From: Vitis vinifera
Lineage: Eukaryota; Streptophyta; Magnoliopsida; Vitales; Vitaceae
DNA: 64,000 nt
Assembly (NCBI RefSeq): GCF_030704535.1
Contig: NC_081813.1
Location: 2,078,501-2,142,500 of the forward strand
Direction of reading: 5' to 3'
Shown: positions 23,601 to 36,864 of the stretch, piece by piece
Layout: each line of letters starts with the position of its first letter
How positions within the stretch are numbered: position 1 is the first letter of the stretch
Translations under genes and position numbers: made by a program
The notes under the pieces: generated by a model
What the model saw: only the letters and a program-made list of their open reading frames with translations
Told to the model about the DNA's origin: nothing
The model's database searches: none

Positions 23601-26600
23601 AAATGGATGAAAAATAAATGAAGAAGAGAGTTCAAATTATTCTTGTGATAAATATTACAAAGTTAACGTCCCATGTAAGTGAATAACATACAATAGAAAG
23701 TAAAATATATAGCATACACAGACTGAGATAGGCAGGGCAGCTCCACCATATGACAGTTAAGATAGTGGCCTGTGGCTCCATTTCAGGAAAAAAAAATGCC
23801 TGATTCAGTTTTTGCCTATTACCACCACTATAAAATCTTTCTCATTTTTATGTATTATCAATAACAGACTCATTTTGATCTATTATTTATTTATTTATTT
23901 TGATAGGTAAATTTTTGTCCCCATTGGGACTTACCTAGAACCTCCCACAAACCCTCCTCAACCCTTGGCCACTTGAGCCAGGCCTCAAGGACGTTTTGAT
24001 CTATTATTTAATACTAATAAGATCTTATCCAATACCAATCAATTAATTATTTGCCCCACTGTTATTGTTATAGATTGTTCCCAATTTTTAACTGTGTCAA
24101 ATATCACCATAAAATATGCCAAATTATAATTTATAGTACTTAAACTGAAAAGATCTTCTGTGTTTCTGATAAAAAAAAACAAATTATATTACTTAATAGT
24201 GATAAAGAATTTATTCAATGAGTCTGACTACTTAAAAGGGAAAAAGTTACTCTTACCACTTTTTACCACCTCCTGATAGTAGGTGCTCACTGGATGAATG
24301 TAATTGTATTTATTTTATTCTTACCACTGCATCCAATGAGCACTGCTATCGGTACACTTTTAAAAAAAAAAAAAAAAAAGGCAGTAAAGAAGATAGCCAA
24401 TTAAGCATCTTCCATTTGAAAAGACATTTTTGTGTGGGTTCACTATAGAATTTTAGAAGTGGACAACATATGTGAACCTTGAGGAAGAAAAATGAAGATG
24501 AAAACATCCTGCCCATAACACCAAAAGCAAAAAAATGCCAGGAAATTAAAAAAAAAAAAAAATGTTCAAACTCTTGCCACAATTTAACCAAGCTTTGAGA
24601 GTTGGTAGATTCTGTTAATTGGGAAACTAGATGACTGATATGAATTGACAATGACTCCAAAAAACAATGAGAGGGTAGCCATTAGGTAGGTATATTAGAA
24701 GTAAATAACATCTTAGGTCCACTTTTTTGTTATTCTTTTCCATACAATCAACACAGATTTGAAAATAATAAGTACCTCAGGTGAAAAAAACTTTGTATCT
24801 CTAATAATTCAAGTAATCTTATAAAGGAAATAAACGAGGCAACAAAAACATAAAATAAAGGAGGAAGAAAGGAAGAAAAGAAACGGTCTTCAATTGCCAG
24901 GTTAGAAGAAAACTAAAAAAACTGAAGTTGTTACATAAAACAAACAGATCAGAAGAATATTTTTTTGATAAGTAAATAAATCAGAGGAATATCAATCTTT
25001 TTCTTAAATACAGAACCATGACTATAGATGTGAAGATGGAGAATTCCTTACAATATTAGATCATTCCCAAGGTGTCTTCTGGCCACTGCAACCAGGTGAT
25101 GAAGATAAGCTTTATCATCCCCATATGAACCATATTCATTTTCAATCTGTCAAGATAGTCTCCTTTAGTTGGAATATCACCAATCTCAGTATTGGATTTC
25201 GGACAATTAGATTTTCAAATTCACAAATTAGAAGTTTGAACTTAGCATATCAAATCATAAAATAAATCATGATTTCCTTTTTTTTTTTTCTAAAAAAAAA
25301 AAAATGGTTCTCTAGAATCTCTCACAAATTAGGAGTCTCATTTAATTATTCTTTAAAGGCTACTATTTCATCTCACATCCTTCCAAAAGACAAAAATTCT
25401 TCTTCATCTTCTTCAACATGTTCCAAATTATAGAGTGTTTCTAGGAGACTTCACCTAGTTCTGAAGAAATTTTTAAAATTTTGAGGTCTTCCTTCATGTT
25501 ACCTTTTAAGGCTTTAAGCAGCTGCCTGAATCACTTAGGGGTTGAACTTACCCTAATGGATTCCCTAAAGAAGGAAATGTACAAGCATTTCATATCATCT
25601 GATGTTCTCAGTCCTCCACACTATTATTTTGTTAATGGATTCCCCACAGGGGGAATATAGAAAAAGTATGACGATTTTATAACATTCTATGTGCTCACTC
25701 CTTGACATTATTATTTTGTTTGCAAGGATTACAGGAAAAAAAAAAAAAAAACACAATGTGAAAGCACCCACTATTTTATTTCTTTATACCCAAATGTCAT
25801 TAGAGATGTACTATTCTTTCTTTCATTTTTTGATCAGAATGGATCTTTCTGGAGGGGATGATGTAGTTAATTTATGGGCCAATCTATTATTACTACTTGG
25901 AATGGGAAAGGCAATTATGCTTCATACCATCTTTTAGAAGAGGAAAGAATGACAACTGCATCTAACAAAAAATTTCCAGTCATAACAGTCTGTAATAAAA
26001 GTACACAAGGGTTTCTGGCCATACTCCTGGTTTAATGATTGAGCTAATAGCCTAATAGGTGATTAAGGAATAATTTTGAACGCTCACTCAGCTCTAGTGT
26101 GACTGGTACACTCATGTGAAGCAGAATCATATGCTCCTTAACAGGATCTCAAAATTTTCAATCTCTATTTAAGATTTGGCAGTAAGAGGTAATTCCTCCA
26201 ATGCAACTTCAAGGGCATTGTGGGACGTTCAGTATATAGTAGATAATTATCTAGATCCAATAGTAGCTTGTTCCACCCTTGGAAAGATATTACCTAGATC
26301 AGATAGATTGTTCCACCCTTGGAAAGACAAAAACCTTCCAAATTCTCTAACAAGAATGGTGTGCAGTTGCTGGAAATTGAAAAGTTGATTCTCACTGCAT
26401 TTTAAATTACTTTATCATATATTTTAGTTGTTGAGAATCATTCACATAAAATAAATGCAAAGCAAAAGGCAAAAATGATGCACCTGAACCATTATAATAG
26501 GGCCTCCTTTGTCATAAAGAAGAGGAGCTATCTGTGGAAGTAGATTTCCCCACCATCTATCAACCTATAACAATTCATAATTGAAGTGATGAAAAAACAT

Positions 26601-29600
26601 TAAGCAAATGGAAAAGAACAAAAAATAAAAATAAAAATAAACATAAACAGAAATTTCTACCTGAAACATACTTTTTTTGTCTAATGAGAGAGGCATTAGA
26701 CACTTTGAGGTGAACAGAAACCATCATAAAGAGTTGCAGATCAATGGAGAAGATGAACTAAATTTCTTTTATATCCAACACACTGATTGTGTTGCATGCG
26801 TCCAGGCTATTCACTAAAAGAAAGCCTCACTAGGATCCAAAGGTTTCAGGCCCTTGGAGATGGCCTAATAGGGAAAGCACATGAAGTATAAATGCAATAA
26901 GGGGCATTGAGGATTCTGTTGATTGAGATTCAAGCCAAAATAGGGCAAAGAGAAATGCATAATCATCTGAAATGCGGCCTTTTATTTTCTTGGATGGAAA
27001 AAAAATTAAACCAGGCTAACATGTAAAAAAAATTGAAATGGAATAAATTAAGCTGATAAGAATGGTCATTCCCCCAAGCTAATCATGGTGTATTGGGTAA
27101 CTCATTCAACTTTGCCACTTCTGCAGTTAGCATCTATCATATGGATAGCAACAAATATCCCCATAGAAGGAAAAAAAAATTCAACCTTTCAGAAAAATTA
27201 ATATTACAAGGAAACTTCTCTGAAAGAGGCAAAAAAGATCCAATAGACTCACAAGAGAGAAAGAAAGCTAGAGATTGTAAACCAAAATATCTTCAGTATA
27301 TAAGATTAAGTTAAATTTTTGTAAAAGAGTAAAACAATTAAAACTATGAGGAGAGAGAGAAGCTCCTTGAAATAGTAAAAAAGATTCCCTAGAATTGGGG
27401 AAAAGAGAGTATGAGAGATTGTTCATCATAACAGCTCAAGTACATAAAACAATTGAATACAATATAGTCTGTTTCTAATATCAATGTTCATTACAATTTA
27501 CATCCACGAGTAATTTAAAGGGCATGCCATTCATCATTATGTTCCTAAATTATAAGCAAAGAACCTATAACGTACCAAATGAAGGAAGGCAGGATCCGAT
27601 GATCTTAATCTGAGAGGCGGATTAACGGCAAGCAGCCAGGCAGGGAACCCCCCCAAATCCCACTCTGCAACAAAAAGATGTTCTCAATTGGAACCGTCGA
27701 ACCAAATTGTGGAGGATGAATGATTAGAAAAGACAATGACAACTGAGGAACTAACGAATCATGTACTAATATATTGTACACTCACTTCTATTACTGGGCC
27801 CCAAACTAATAGCAGTATCACAGGATACAATAATAGGGACATGGCAACTCTAACAAAATTTCAAACAAAAAAAAAAAAAAAAACCAAAACAAAAGATGGT
27901 TGACAAAATTTTAGTTTTCATCATCTATTGTATTATGTAGACTAAAAATTCCACAAAAACAAATATTAGAGTGAACTTTTTAAGGATTAGAATGCATCAT
28001 GTTACACCAAATAACAAAGATCAGGGAGAATCGTGAAAAATGTTGTGTACCAGGAAATATAGATTAAGAATGACGGGTTTAAAGAACCAGAAACCAAAGA
28101 TTAAAGAATGAGATTAGACCCAAAAATACAAATTAGGGGCATTGTTGGGAAAAACATAAATATGTACTAGGAGTTGAAGAGAATGGAGAAGAAGAACAGC
28201 TATGCTGTGCACAAGCGCACTTGTGTGTGAGAGAGAGAGAGAGAGAGAGAAAGAGAGGGAGAGAGAAAGAGAGAAAGAAAGAGAATAAGCAGAAAAGGAG
28301 AGAGAATAGGCTTAATGCTTCAGAGAGAAGGAACAGCGATGAGGTTTGAATGAGGGGGCAATAGATAAGTATTACAGACTTCCCAACAGTTGATAAGATA
28401 CAAAGGTGGTTGTCTTGCCTCTATGTGATATTTTAAGAAGTTTCCACTTCCAATCACGGCCCAAATTTTCCCTATTACAGTGTCCATCTATCTGCTAAAA
28501 TAAACCAAAGTCTAGATACATATAGGTAAATAAGGATTAAGGATAAATACACAAGGAAGAAAGATCTGACAGTTACAGCTCACCTCCACAGATATAAGGT
28601 CCTGGTCGAAGCATAACAAGAAAATCCAGCTTCTGACAGAGTTTGAGAAATGCAACTATATCTGCAATACCCTCAAAAACCAGTTTTCCAGGTCTTGGTT
28701 CATGCAGATTCCAAGGAACATAAGTTTGAATGGTATTCAAGCCCAATGCCTTTGCTCTCAACAGCCTATCTTCCCAGTACTGCATGAATAAAGATACATA
28801 AGAAATCACCGAATTACACTAGAAAGCCTTTGGCTGCCACAAACTAAAGTATGAAGACATGTCCATTTAATTCAACAAAGACAGTCAATAAGATACAATA
28901 AGTTGCCCATGGCACCATAAGGGAAAGCCTGAAAGTATTTGAAGCTTGAAAAGCTGCCACTTGTCCCTTTCCATGTGGTAAGCATTAGGAAATTAATACA
29001 CGCAAAGCAACAAAAGGGTTTACAAATAAAATATAACATATTATATTACAAAATTTGAAGAGAAATACCTCAGGATGAACCCGGAAATAATGCAAATCAC
29101 CACCAATAATCTGGAAAGGTTGACCATCTTTCCAAAATTTGTCGTTCTTGATCTCAAACTTTTGACCAATGACCTGGTTATAAATCCCACTCATATAAGA
29201 AATCCAAAGTCACAAATCTAAGAATAACCATATCATTAATTAAGAATGACTAGCATGTCAATCTACCAAAAATCTAAGGAATGACAACTAAACCACAGCA
29301 AGAAACTCCTTATCAAGATCTTAACTGCAGATCATTATGCTTGAATGTTTTATAAACCAAAAATTTGCCCACCATGAAAATAGAGGAAAAGCAAAGAAAA
29401 TTTCAACCTTCAGTTTTCTCTATTTTCTGTATTCAGTTTCTAAAAAAATGAAAACTCATAACTAAACCTGTATTTGGTTACATGGGTTTGGAACCCAGTG
29501 CATGGGCTACGTGGATTTACATACCGATGTATTTGTAGTAGGAAACCAAATACATTCTAGACCTAGTATTTGGAAAGTGAAAGTGAGTATAGTAGTAGTG

Positions 29601-30671
29601 GTAGTAAACAAAAGAAAATTCATAAAAGCCTGTGTAACCAAATACCTTCTAGACCTAGCATTCGTTTCTAGAGCTCCAAAAATGAAAATTCCCATAATCA
29701 AATTTCTCCTCTTTTCATACATTTTGTCATCGATCAAGTAAGAAATAGCTAGTCATAAATGCATAATATTTTTCAACTTAAAATGAAAGCAGCTCTTTCA
29801 ATGTGAATCAAATAACAACAGAAACAAACAAAAAGAAGAAGGGAAAAAAAATCCTACATTAAAAGTTCATAGAATACCCATTGAGATAGTGTGCATGATA
29901 ATCAAATCCAAGAGAATTAGAATTTCAAAACAGCTCTAGAGAGGGACAAACATACACACATTCTCATTTCAACTCAAAATCCAAGCACTTCTCCAAAACC
30001 GAATCCAGCAAGCCCTAATCAAAACAGAATTAGTATTTCTAGATAATTGCACGGAGAAAAAAAGAAACACACACATCCTCATTTCTCGTTTCGACTCAAA
30101 ATCCAAAGAATTCTCCAAAATCGGAATGAACGAATTCTAGAAAGTTCCAGATAGTTCTTGAGACCACATTTCAAAGAAAAATCCAAACAATTCTCTAAAA
30201 AACCGAACCACGCCAATACTGGTCAAAACAAAGTCAGCATTTCTACACATTCCCATAAACAGAACGAATCGCAGACAGCCTCATTTCTCATTGCAACTAA
30301 AAATCCAGACAACGAAACAGAATTAAAAATCCCACAAAGTGCTAGATATTTCAACAAGCCCTAAAAGAAACAGAACTAAGATTTCCACAAAGTTCCAGAA
30401 CCACATCCTCAATTGAGACATTTCGCATTCCAACTCAAAATCCAGAGAAATCTTCCAAAAACCGATCAAACGAAGCACAACCGCAATAGAATTACGAGTT
30501 ACAGAAAGTTCCGTAGAGTAGGATAGTGAGGCGTACCCTGATCGGAGACGAAGCAGGGAGGGGAGGGGAGAGAGAGGAGAGGGAAGGGAGAGGAGCGAAG
30601 AAAGTGAAGGCAGCAACGAAGGGAAGAGAGAGGAAGAAGAAGGTGGTCCTGGAGCTTCGCTTCCTGGCCAT
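14695..30671 (-). CDS. BGAL17: Beta-galactosidase, GH35, BGAL17 type
   Basis: Removes terminal beta-galactosyl residues from glycans, probably in the secretory pathway or apoplast. Nineteen exons join in frame to 684 residues: 30671-30537, 29173-29069, 28779-28584, 27664-27576, 26564-26484, 25146-25052, 22432-22362, 21446-21356, 21277-21160, 21076-20981, 20898-20850, 18433-18246, 18137-18066, 17704-17555, 17015-16965, 16165-16000, 15735-15599, 15486-15421, 14793-14695. Residues ~10-27 are a hydrophobic signal/anchor. The GH35 signature [13 protein letters not shown] gives the acid/base Glu206, and CAEFYTGW gives the nucleophile Glu289. [17 protein letters not shown] follows, and the C-terminal half holds the jelly-roll domains, ending in HPDFTC plus a Ser-rich tail. 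The whole protein tracks Arabidopsis BGAL17 (At1g72990, ~697 aa) as I recall it. An in-frame ATG at 30743 would add 24 residues; 30671 is preferred because the signal segment then lies at the N-terminus. The longest intron is 2.6 kb, and several hold transposons. Confidence 0.95.
18990..19650 (+). repeat. Cluster of tRNA-related dispersed repeats in intron 11
   Basis: Three related segments: near 19070-19130 (CAATTGGTTGCTTAACATGG, GGTCATGAGAATGAG), 19365-19490 (CAATTGGCAGCTTAATACTG, TTAGAGCCTTGGTTTGTGGG, GATCATGAGTTCAAACCTC) and 19575-19640 (GATATACATTGTTAGCCC, AAACTTTTGGATCAAATTGG). The middle copy has a B-box-like GAGTTCAAACCTC, which suggests a tRNA-derived SINE family different from the one at 12094. 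The LINE tail at 19140-19290 lies between copies. Confidence 0.5.
19140..19290 (+). mobile_element. 3' end of a LINE (L1-like) in beta-galactosidase intron 11
   Basis: The sequence GGTGGTTGTTATATACGTCT, then TGTGTACTTTGGTGC, TTTTTGGCGCTTTTTAACGG and TTTTACTTATCAAAAAAATA looks like the non-coding tail I know from grapevine L1 elements. No reverse transcriptase is present, so it is a 5'-truncated copy. A more decayed relative is at about 15206-15270 in the last intron (TTGCTTACCTATAAAAGC). Assignment to L1 is from memory. Confidence 0.5.
23890..23993 (-). mobile_element. tRNA-derived SINE in beta-galactosidase intron 6
   Basis: On the minus strand: CCTTGAGGCCTGGCTCAAGTGG (A box), GGGAGGTTCTAGGTAAGTCCC (B-box region), then AATGGGGACAAAAATTTACC and TATCAAAATAAATAAATAAA. 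It is flanked by a perfect 17-bp duplication TTTTGATCTATTATTTA at 23873-23889 and 23994-24010. It is the same family as 12094-12218 and lies in the sense orientation of the host gene. Confidence 0.88.
28229..28286 (+). repeat. (GA)n microsatellite in beta-galactosidase intron 3
   Basis: An uninterrupted GA run of about 11 units is followed by interrupted GAGAGAAAGA repeats. It is in intron 27665-28583 and has no apparent coding role. Confidence 0.85.
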
Positions 30672-31147
30672 TGTCAACAACCCTGACCAGCTCGACGCCT
30701 CTGTACGGAGACTGCTGGCTCGTCTCCCACTCAGCCTCTGCATCGCATTTATTTGTTGCCTTTGACGCCAATAATAAAATATGGAAAATGTGATAAAAAT
30801 ATGGAAAAAAAATATATTGAAAATTCAAAGTTGCAGTCAAACGCAGAAAAATATGATTCGAAAAATCACATTTGGGACTGATTTCATGACCAAAATCGGT
30901 TTGGAAACGTTTCCAAAATCGTTCTTAAAAAATCATTATTAACTGTTTTTTAAAATTTAAATTTAAATAAAAAACAGTTTTGGCGATTTATTATTTAAAT
31001 ATATTTAAATTATTATTACTTAAAAGTTAAAACAGTCTATCAAAAATAATTTAGAATATATAAAATTTGTTTTCAAAAAACATATTTTAAGTTTGTTCAA
31101 AGACTAAAAGTTGTTTTTGTTTTCAAAAAAAAACCTTGAAATTACTA
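30672..31147. other. Upstream region of the beta-galactosidase gene
   Basis: Holds the leader and promoter of the minus-strand beta-galactosidase gene: GC-richer up to about 30770, then AT-rich. There is an in-frame upstream ATG at 30743. I see no convincing TATA box and no other gene. Confidence 0.4.
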
Positions 31148-31756
31148 AGGGTCTATTTGGTTCCTATTTTCAATAACTATTTTTTGTTATTGGAAACAAA
31201 AAATATAAAAAAAAAAACTTGTTTGGGGAAGGGGATATGTTTTTGTTTTTTCGTGTTTTCTCTTTTTTTTTTCTTTTTTTTTCCTATCTGTTTTTTTGTA
31301 TTTCCACAAAGATGAGCTCCATCCAACCACCACCATCACCCGTAAACTATTTCTTCTTCCTTAAATTATTGAAATTAATATACTTACATATGGTAACAAA
31401 GTCATCCTTTATTTAAGAAAATTATAACTAGTGTAAAAATTTCAAAATGGAATTTTTTTTAAAATTTAAATGAATTGTGCATATGAAAATTATTTATATA
31501 TTTATAATATTAAGTTAATGGAAGAAAACACTTTATTAATTAAAAAATAAATAACTTTCAAACATATTTTTTGTTTTATTTATTCTAAAAAACTTTTTTA
31601 TTAACTTAACCAAACATTTAAAAAAAAAAAAAAACAAAAACTATTTTCCAAAATTCAGTTTCCAAATATATATTTTTTTTTTCTGAAAACATAAAAAACT
31701 ATTCTCAAAAACTGTTTTTCAAAACAATTTTTAAAAACAGCAACCAAACATACCCT
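31148..31756. mobile_element. MITE-like element with terminal inverted repeats
   Basis: The left end reads AGGGTCTATTTGGTTCCTAT; the reverse complement of the right end reads AGGGTATGTTTGGTTGCTGT. That is 16 of 20 positions matching, followed on both sides by runs of TTTT(C/A)AA. The 609-bp interior is AT-rich and has no transposase frame. A target-site duplication is not clear. A non-autonomous DNA transposon is the best guess. Confidence 0.5.
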
Positions 31757-32591
31757 AAATAATCCTAAGGCCTTGTTTAACATTTGTTTTTTAAATTAGT
31801 TTTCTAACTCAGAAAAAGGTATCTAACAAATTTTTGGCAAAAATTATTTTTCAAAATTTGTTTTAAAAACGTATTATTTATAAAATAAATTTTAATTATA
31901 TTGGATTGTTTATTTTTTTTTTCTAAGCATTAGAAGCAATAATTGACAACACGGAAAATATTTTGAAAATTTATAGGTTTTACCATAATAAAGAACACAC
32001 TGCTTTTTATATTTGTATTTTTAAACATAATTTTGTTCCGAAAAACAATTAAAATTTAATGGTATAATTTATAGTTAAAAATAAGTTTAAGTAATAAATA
32101 AAAATAATTAATTTATTCTTAATTTCATATTTTTATTTTACCATTTTATCCCATTTGTCCCAATTACTTATTTATCTTCTTTACTATTCCACGAGCTCTA
32201 TTTTACTCAACATTTTTTACCATAATTTTAATTTATGAGGATAAATATATCAATTTGATGATTTAAAATAAGTTTTAAGTTAATTTTATCAAACAACCTT
32301 AATTCTTAAGGTAAGAATAAAGTAATAAGTTTTAAGTCAATAATTTTAATATAATTTAACTTAAAATAAATTTAAATCATTAAGTAATAAGTATTAAGTT
32401 TTATCAAACACTCCATTTCTCTATACTTATTTTAAAGTTTTACTGTATAATACCTATATATAATTTGTCATTGATTAAATAATAGGTACATTATATATAT
32501 TTTTTTCTATTATTAAACATTAGAATTTCGAATTATTTGAGTAAAGAGGAACTATTTTTGAAATAAAATTAAATTTTTGGAAACATGAAAA

Positions 32592-32648
<57 letters not shown>

Positions 32649-32649
32649 T
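32592..32649 (+). repeat. (ATT)19 microsatellite
   Basis: About 19 uninterrupted ATT units in AT-rich spacer. Probably highly variable in length between cultivars. Confidence 0.95.
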
Positions 32650-35600
32650 TATATATGAACAAACTAATTTTCATCAATTTTTTTTATCTGTCTTGTGTCA
32701 AATAATTTTTTGAAACAAGAAATTGTTAAAATTATTTATGTCCAAGTGAGGTTCTATTTGCATTTTTTTTTTAAATGAAGATTATTTTTACAAAGTAGGG
32801 GGTTATTTTTTTTTTCATTTTGATACAAATATTCTTAATATTATTCATATTTATTTCATGAAGAATTTTTCTTTTTTTAGATTTAACCAATTTTTATTTT
32901 GAAATTTGAAAAAAAATAAAAACCCTCACCAATTTAAAAAAATAATATTTTTTATACTATAAATAAAAATATTCTTTCATTTAATTTTTCAAAAAAATAT
33001 CTATATAAAAATATATTCTTAATTTTATGATATCCAAAAAGTACTTGTTTGGATGATTTGGTTAAGAAATTGAGTTAAAAGGCCCATGGGCCTGGAATGG
33101 GCTGAGTAGAGTGGCCCATAGGACAAGGCCCAAAGTTGAGCCTGCAGCAAAAGAGTGTCCATTGGCCAAATTAATATTAAAAATTTAGAAATAACTTTTG
33201 TTCATTCTTGGTATTAACATTGCATATTTTTCTAATATTTCTACTATTCTTGAAAATTCAAAATCTATACAAACTTTCAATTATAAATATAAAGAGCGGT
33301 TTCATGACTCCATTTGCTAGCTGCATGGAAAATTTCATTACCCTCACAAGCACGAGAAACACCCTCATTGCGAACTTGTACACATGCTTCTAGAATCATC
33401 TCAAGCGACTTTATTTGGAGTGAATTTTATTCATACAAAATAATTGATAATCGTACAAACTAAAATTACTTTTAGAATTATTTGCACTACATCTTAGAAT
33501 TAACTACGATAAAATTGTTCAATATAAAAATATTTTTAATTTTATAAAAAATATAATATATTTTAAAATTTTATAAAAGCAATATCATATTTTATAAAAT
33601 TAGTAATGTTTGGATTGACTTCTAAAAAGCCTTTTTTTTTTTTGTCCTCGAGCTCAATAAGAACTTATATGTCTTTTGACTAATTTTGTTAGAAAATGTT
33701 ATACCTTAAAAAAGAGTTTAATATCGAATTTAAGATCATAATACTTTTTATAAAACTTCTATTTTTCCTTATACAAAGTTTTTTTCATGTTTACTAAAAC
33801 TTTTATAATACTAATATTATTTGACTATATAGGTGTTGGGTAAACCAACTTAATACCTTAAAGGTAACTTAATAACTTAATTTAAGTCATTACATAATTT
33901 AATAATATGACTTAAAGTAAAAAACACCTTTAAGTAATAAGTAAAAATAATTAACTTATTTTTAAATTCACATATACATTTTACATTTTTATTCCAATTT
34001 ATCCTAGTTATCTCAACGATCTCTTTTACTATTTTACGACTTCCACTGTTACTCGACCCATTTTATCTTAATCATAATTGATGATGATAAATATATCATT
34101 TTGATGATTTAAAATAAATTTTAAATTAATTTTATTAAACAACTCTAATACTAAAAATAATACTTAAGTAATAAATTTTAAGTCAACAATTTAAATGTAA
34201 TTTAACTTAAAATCAAACCAAACAATCCCTATAACATCAACTTTATCATTCTATTAAAGCTAAGAATAAAAAGTGATCGATCTAAGTAATTATAGAACTT
34301 CTAGAATTTGAAATGAAGAAGCAATACCCATAATTCATAGAAATCATTGAGACAGCCTAAAAGTATAATCCCATGTTAGATGTGGATACTTTGTCCCAAA
34401 ATGGTCACATGCAAACAAACAAGTCAAAGAAAAAAGTTGGCATTATTAACACAAAGTGCTTATCCCCCTTTACTGCTTTTACAATAGTGCTTTTTACCCA
34501 TGACAAGTCAACTGTTTTTTCTCCCCTCTTTTCTTCTTCTTCTTTTCTCCCAACCCATGAAAAATGAAACACAAGCCAGCAAAGAAAGGAACCACTCATG
34601 ACTGTGGCCAAAACCCAAACACCCTGCTCTGGGCTCACCAGCTTTTTTGGGTGTGTGTGAGAGAGAAAGAGAGCTAGAAAGGGCCTACAAGCATATGGGC
34701 AGCTGTATGCATTGTATGAATTATGTTGTGAGTCCATGAATTATGTTTTTTTTTAAATAGAAAAATATGAAAATAAAGTGTTTTAAAAAAATATATTTTA
34801 GTCATTTCTTTAAAAATAATTATATGAATATGAGGAATAATAAAAAATAAAAAACACATATAAAAGTTTATTTTAAAAGATATTTAAAAATATATATATA
34901 AAAATATAGGTTATTATATGAAACATGGGACAATAATTTCAAAAAGTGATCCCAAAACTAATTTTGAAAACACTTTCAAAACTCAACCAAACTTTTCCCA
35001 AACCCAAAACCCACAGAGCCCTAGGAGTCAAGGGCATTAGGTGATTGATCAGCTTTTGGAGAGATGACACCACACACCCACACATCATACTGTTTTTTTC
35101 TTCTTTTTTTTGGGATTTTTTAAAAAAACCAACCAGACAAAAAGCACCAGAAAGCAGCAATTATGATGAACACAAACCACATACTATGAGGTGGGTTTTT
35201 GGAGATTAATGCTAGAAAAAACAAACATGCCATTCTCTTTCTCTCTCTCATTTTATTTTATTCTATTCTTTGGAGGGTTTTTTCTCTCTGGTGTCTGCAA
35301 GGAGAGGGGGAGGACCATCATCATTCTATGCAAGTACAAGTTATTCCCTCTTTCTATTTCCATCTCTCAGAAACATATGTGAAGTGGGGGTGGTGGAGGG
35401 GTTCAGAGGAATCTCCATATTATTCTAACAATGAAAGGACAAGATGCCAGTTAGCAGCAGCAGCAACAGATTCATAGCATGCACCACTTTCAAGGCTAGC
35501 CCAGACACTGCCCTAACATAGCAAATCTTAGGGGATAAGCATCTGCCTTCTTTCTCTCTCCCATCCCACACTCTCCCTTTGTGCTTGTGTAAAGGTCTAA

Positions 35601-36682
35601 CTTTACTTAATGATGGCCTAATCATATTATACCTTATTTCATAACATCCACATTTTTATATCATCTTTCCTGTCTCCCATCTCCTCACTCCTCAGGCCTC
35701 ACACAATAATGGGGAGAACCCACTTTCACTCCCCACATTGGAATGCATAATTAAAGAACCATGATGTGGGTAAAGAGAAGTTATGTATCATCTTCTCTGG
35801 TAATTCACAATAACCCCATTCATAAGGGAATTTCTTTGATAAGTGGATTTTTGTAATTAGGTTCTTAAATATTAATTTATTCATGCATGGGGCAAGTTTT
35901 TCTATTTTATATCATGGTGGTGTAAATGTACACTTCATCATCATTGGTTTCAAATTTTATTGATTATTTGTATAAATTTATTCCATTTTATGAAATTTAT
36001 TTTTTAAAGTATTTATCATTATAAGAGCGGGGTTTAAGTTAATTTTCCTCGTCTTCTTCTTATCAAAGGACTCCTAGCTAACGTATATAAAGGAGTGCAA
36101 TTCGTTAAATAAATTCCTACCTAAGTTTAATATAACTATTGTTACATTTTTTAGTGATTTATTGAAGATCATGAGACGACAATATTTATTTTCATTGTTT
36201 TTTCCACCCATATACATATACGTTCAAAGATATCACTCATGGGTTAAAATCGATTTTAACCCCACTTGATTTGATATACATTGTCAACCTATTGCTAGGA
36301 GTTTAAACTATCTATAATTTTCCCATGAGGTAAGAAATTACTTAACCCTCTAAGCTTTATACTTAAGGTATCGAGTTTAAGAGTTAGTTTAGGAGTGATT
36401 AATTTGCAAGGGTTAAAAGTACTTTCTAATTCTTAAAAGTACTATTTAGATGTTCGAACTTTAAAAATATGAAGGCATCATCAAAATACTTTATTTTAAA
36501 AAAAATTATATTCAAACACTAAAATGTTTGTTTTTGAAAAATTTTAAAATAAAAACTTTACTAATAAAAATATTACAAATAAAAACGCTTTGATTGGAAA
36601 TAGGCTTAACGCTCTAATATCATATTATTATTGTTTCTTTAGTTCCCTCAACTTACAAAAAAAAATATCCATGACTAAAACC

Positions 36683-36685
<3 letters not shown>

Positions 36686-36728
<43 letters not shown>
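36686..36728 (+). repeat. (AT)21 microsatellite
   Basis: Perfect AT dinucleotide run of about 43 bp, ending 136 bp before the ATG at 36865. Such runs can form cruciforms and are slippage hotspots. Confidence 0.95.
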
Positions 36729-36732
<4 letters not shown>

Positions 36733-36864
36733 TTTAATTAATTCCATATAATTGAGCTTTAATTTTTCTTCATCTTTGAATAAGAACCGACCACATGTTG
36801 CTGTGTTTTTGTCCTATATAAGCAGCAACTTGACCCTTATTTCCATATAAAACCCAAGAAAACC

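Larger units (their letters stand above)
31757..36864. other. AT-rich spacer with a dispersed repeat pair
   Basis: No gene is supported. Two diverged direct copies of a ~320-400-bp element lie at about 32085-32413 and 33835-34230. Both contain AAGTAATAA(A/G)TAAAAATAAT, GATAAATATATCA(A/T)TTTGATG and (T/A)TTTAAGTCAA, and both end with a form of TAAGT...ATCAAAC-A. Their ends are partly complementary, so they may be another MITE family. The region 34380-35700 is less AT-rich and probably contains promoter-type sequence, but no exon is evident. Confidence 0.4.

Noticed and set aside
30499..30840. Alternative frames across the beta-galactosidase first exon
   Set aside because: Only the [13 protein letters not shown] frame gives a signal segment and joins exon 2 in frame.
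35191..35625. Several short open frames on both strands
   Set aside because: T/C-rich low-complexity translations without start context, domain or splice structure.
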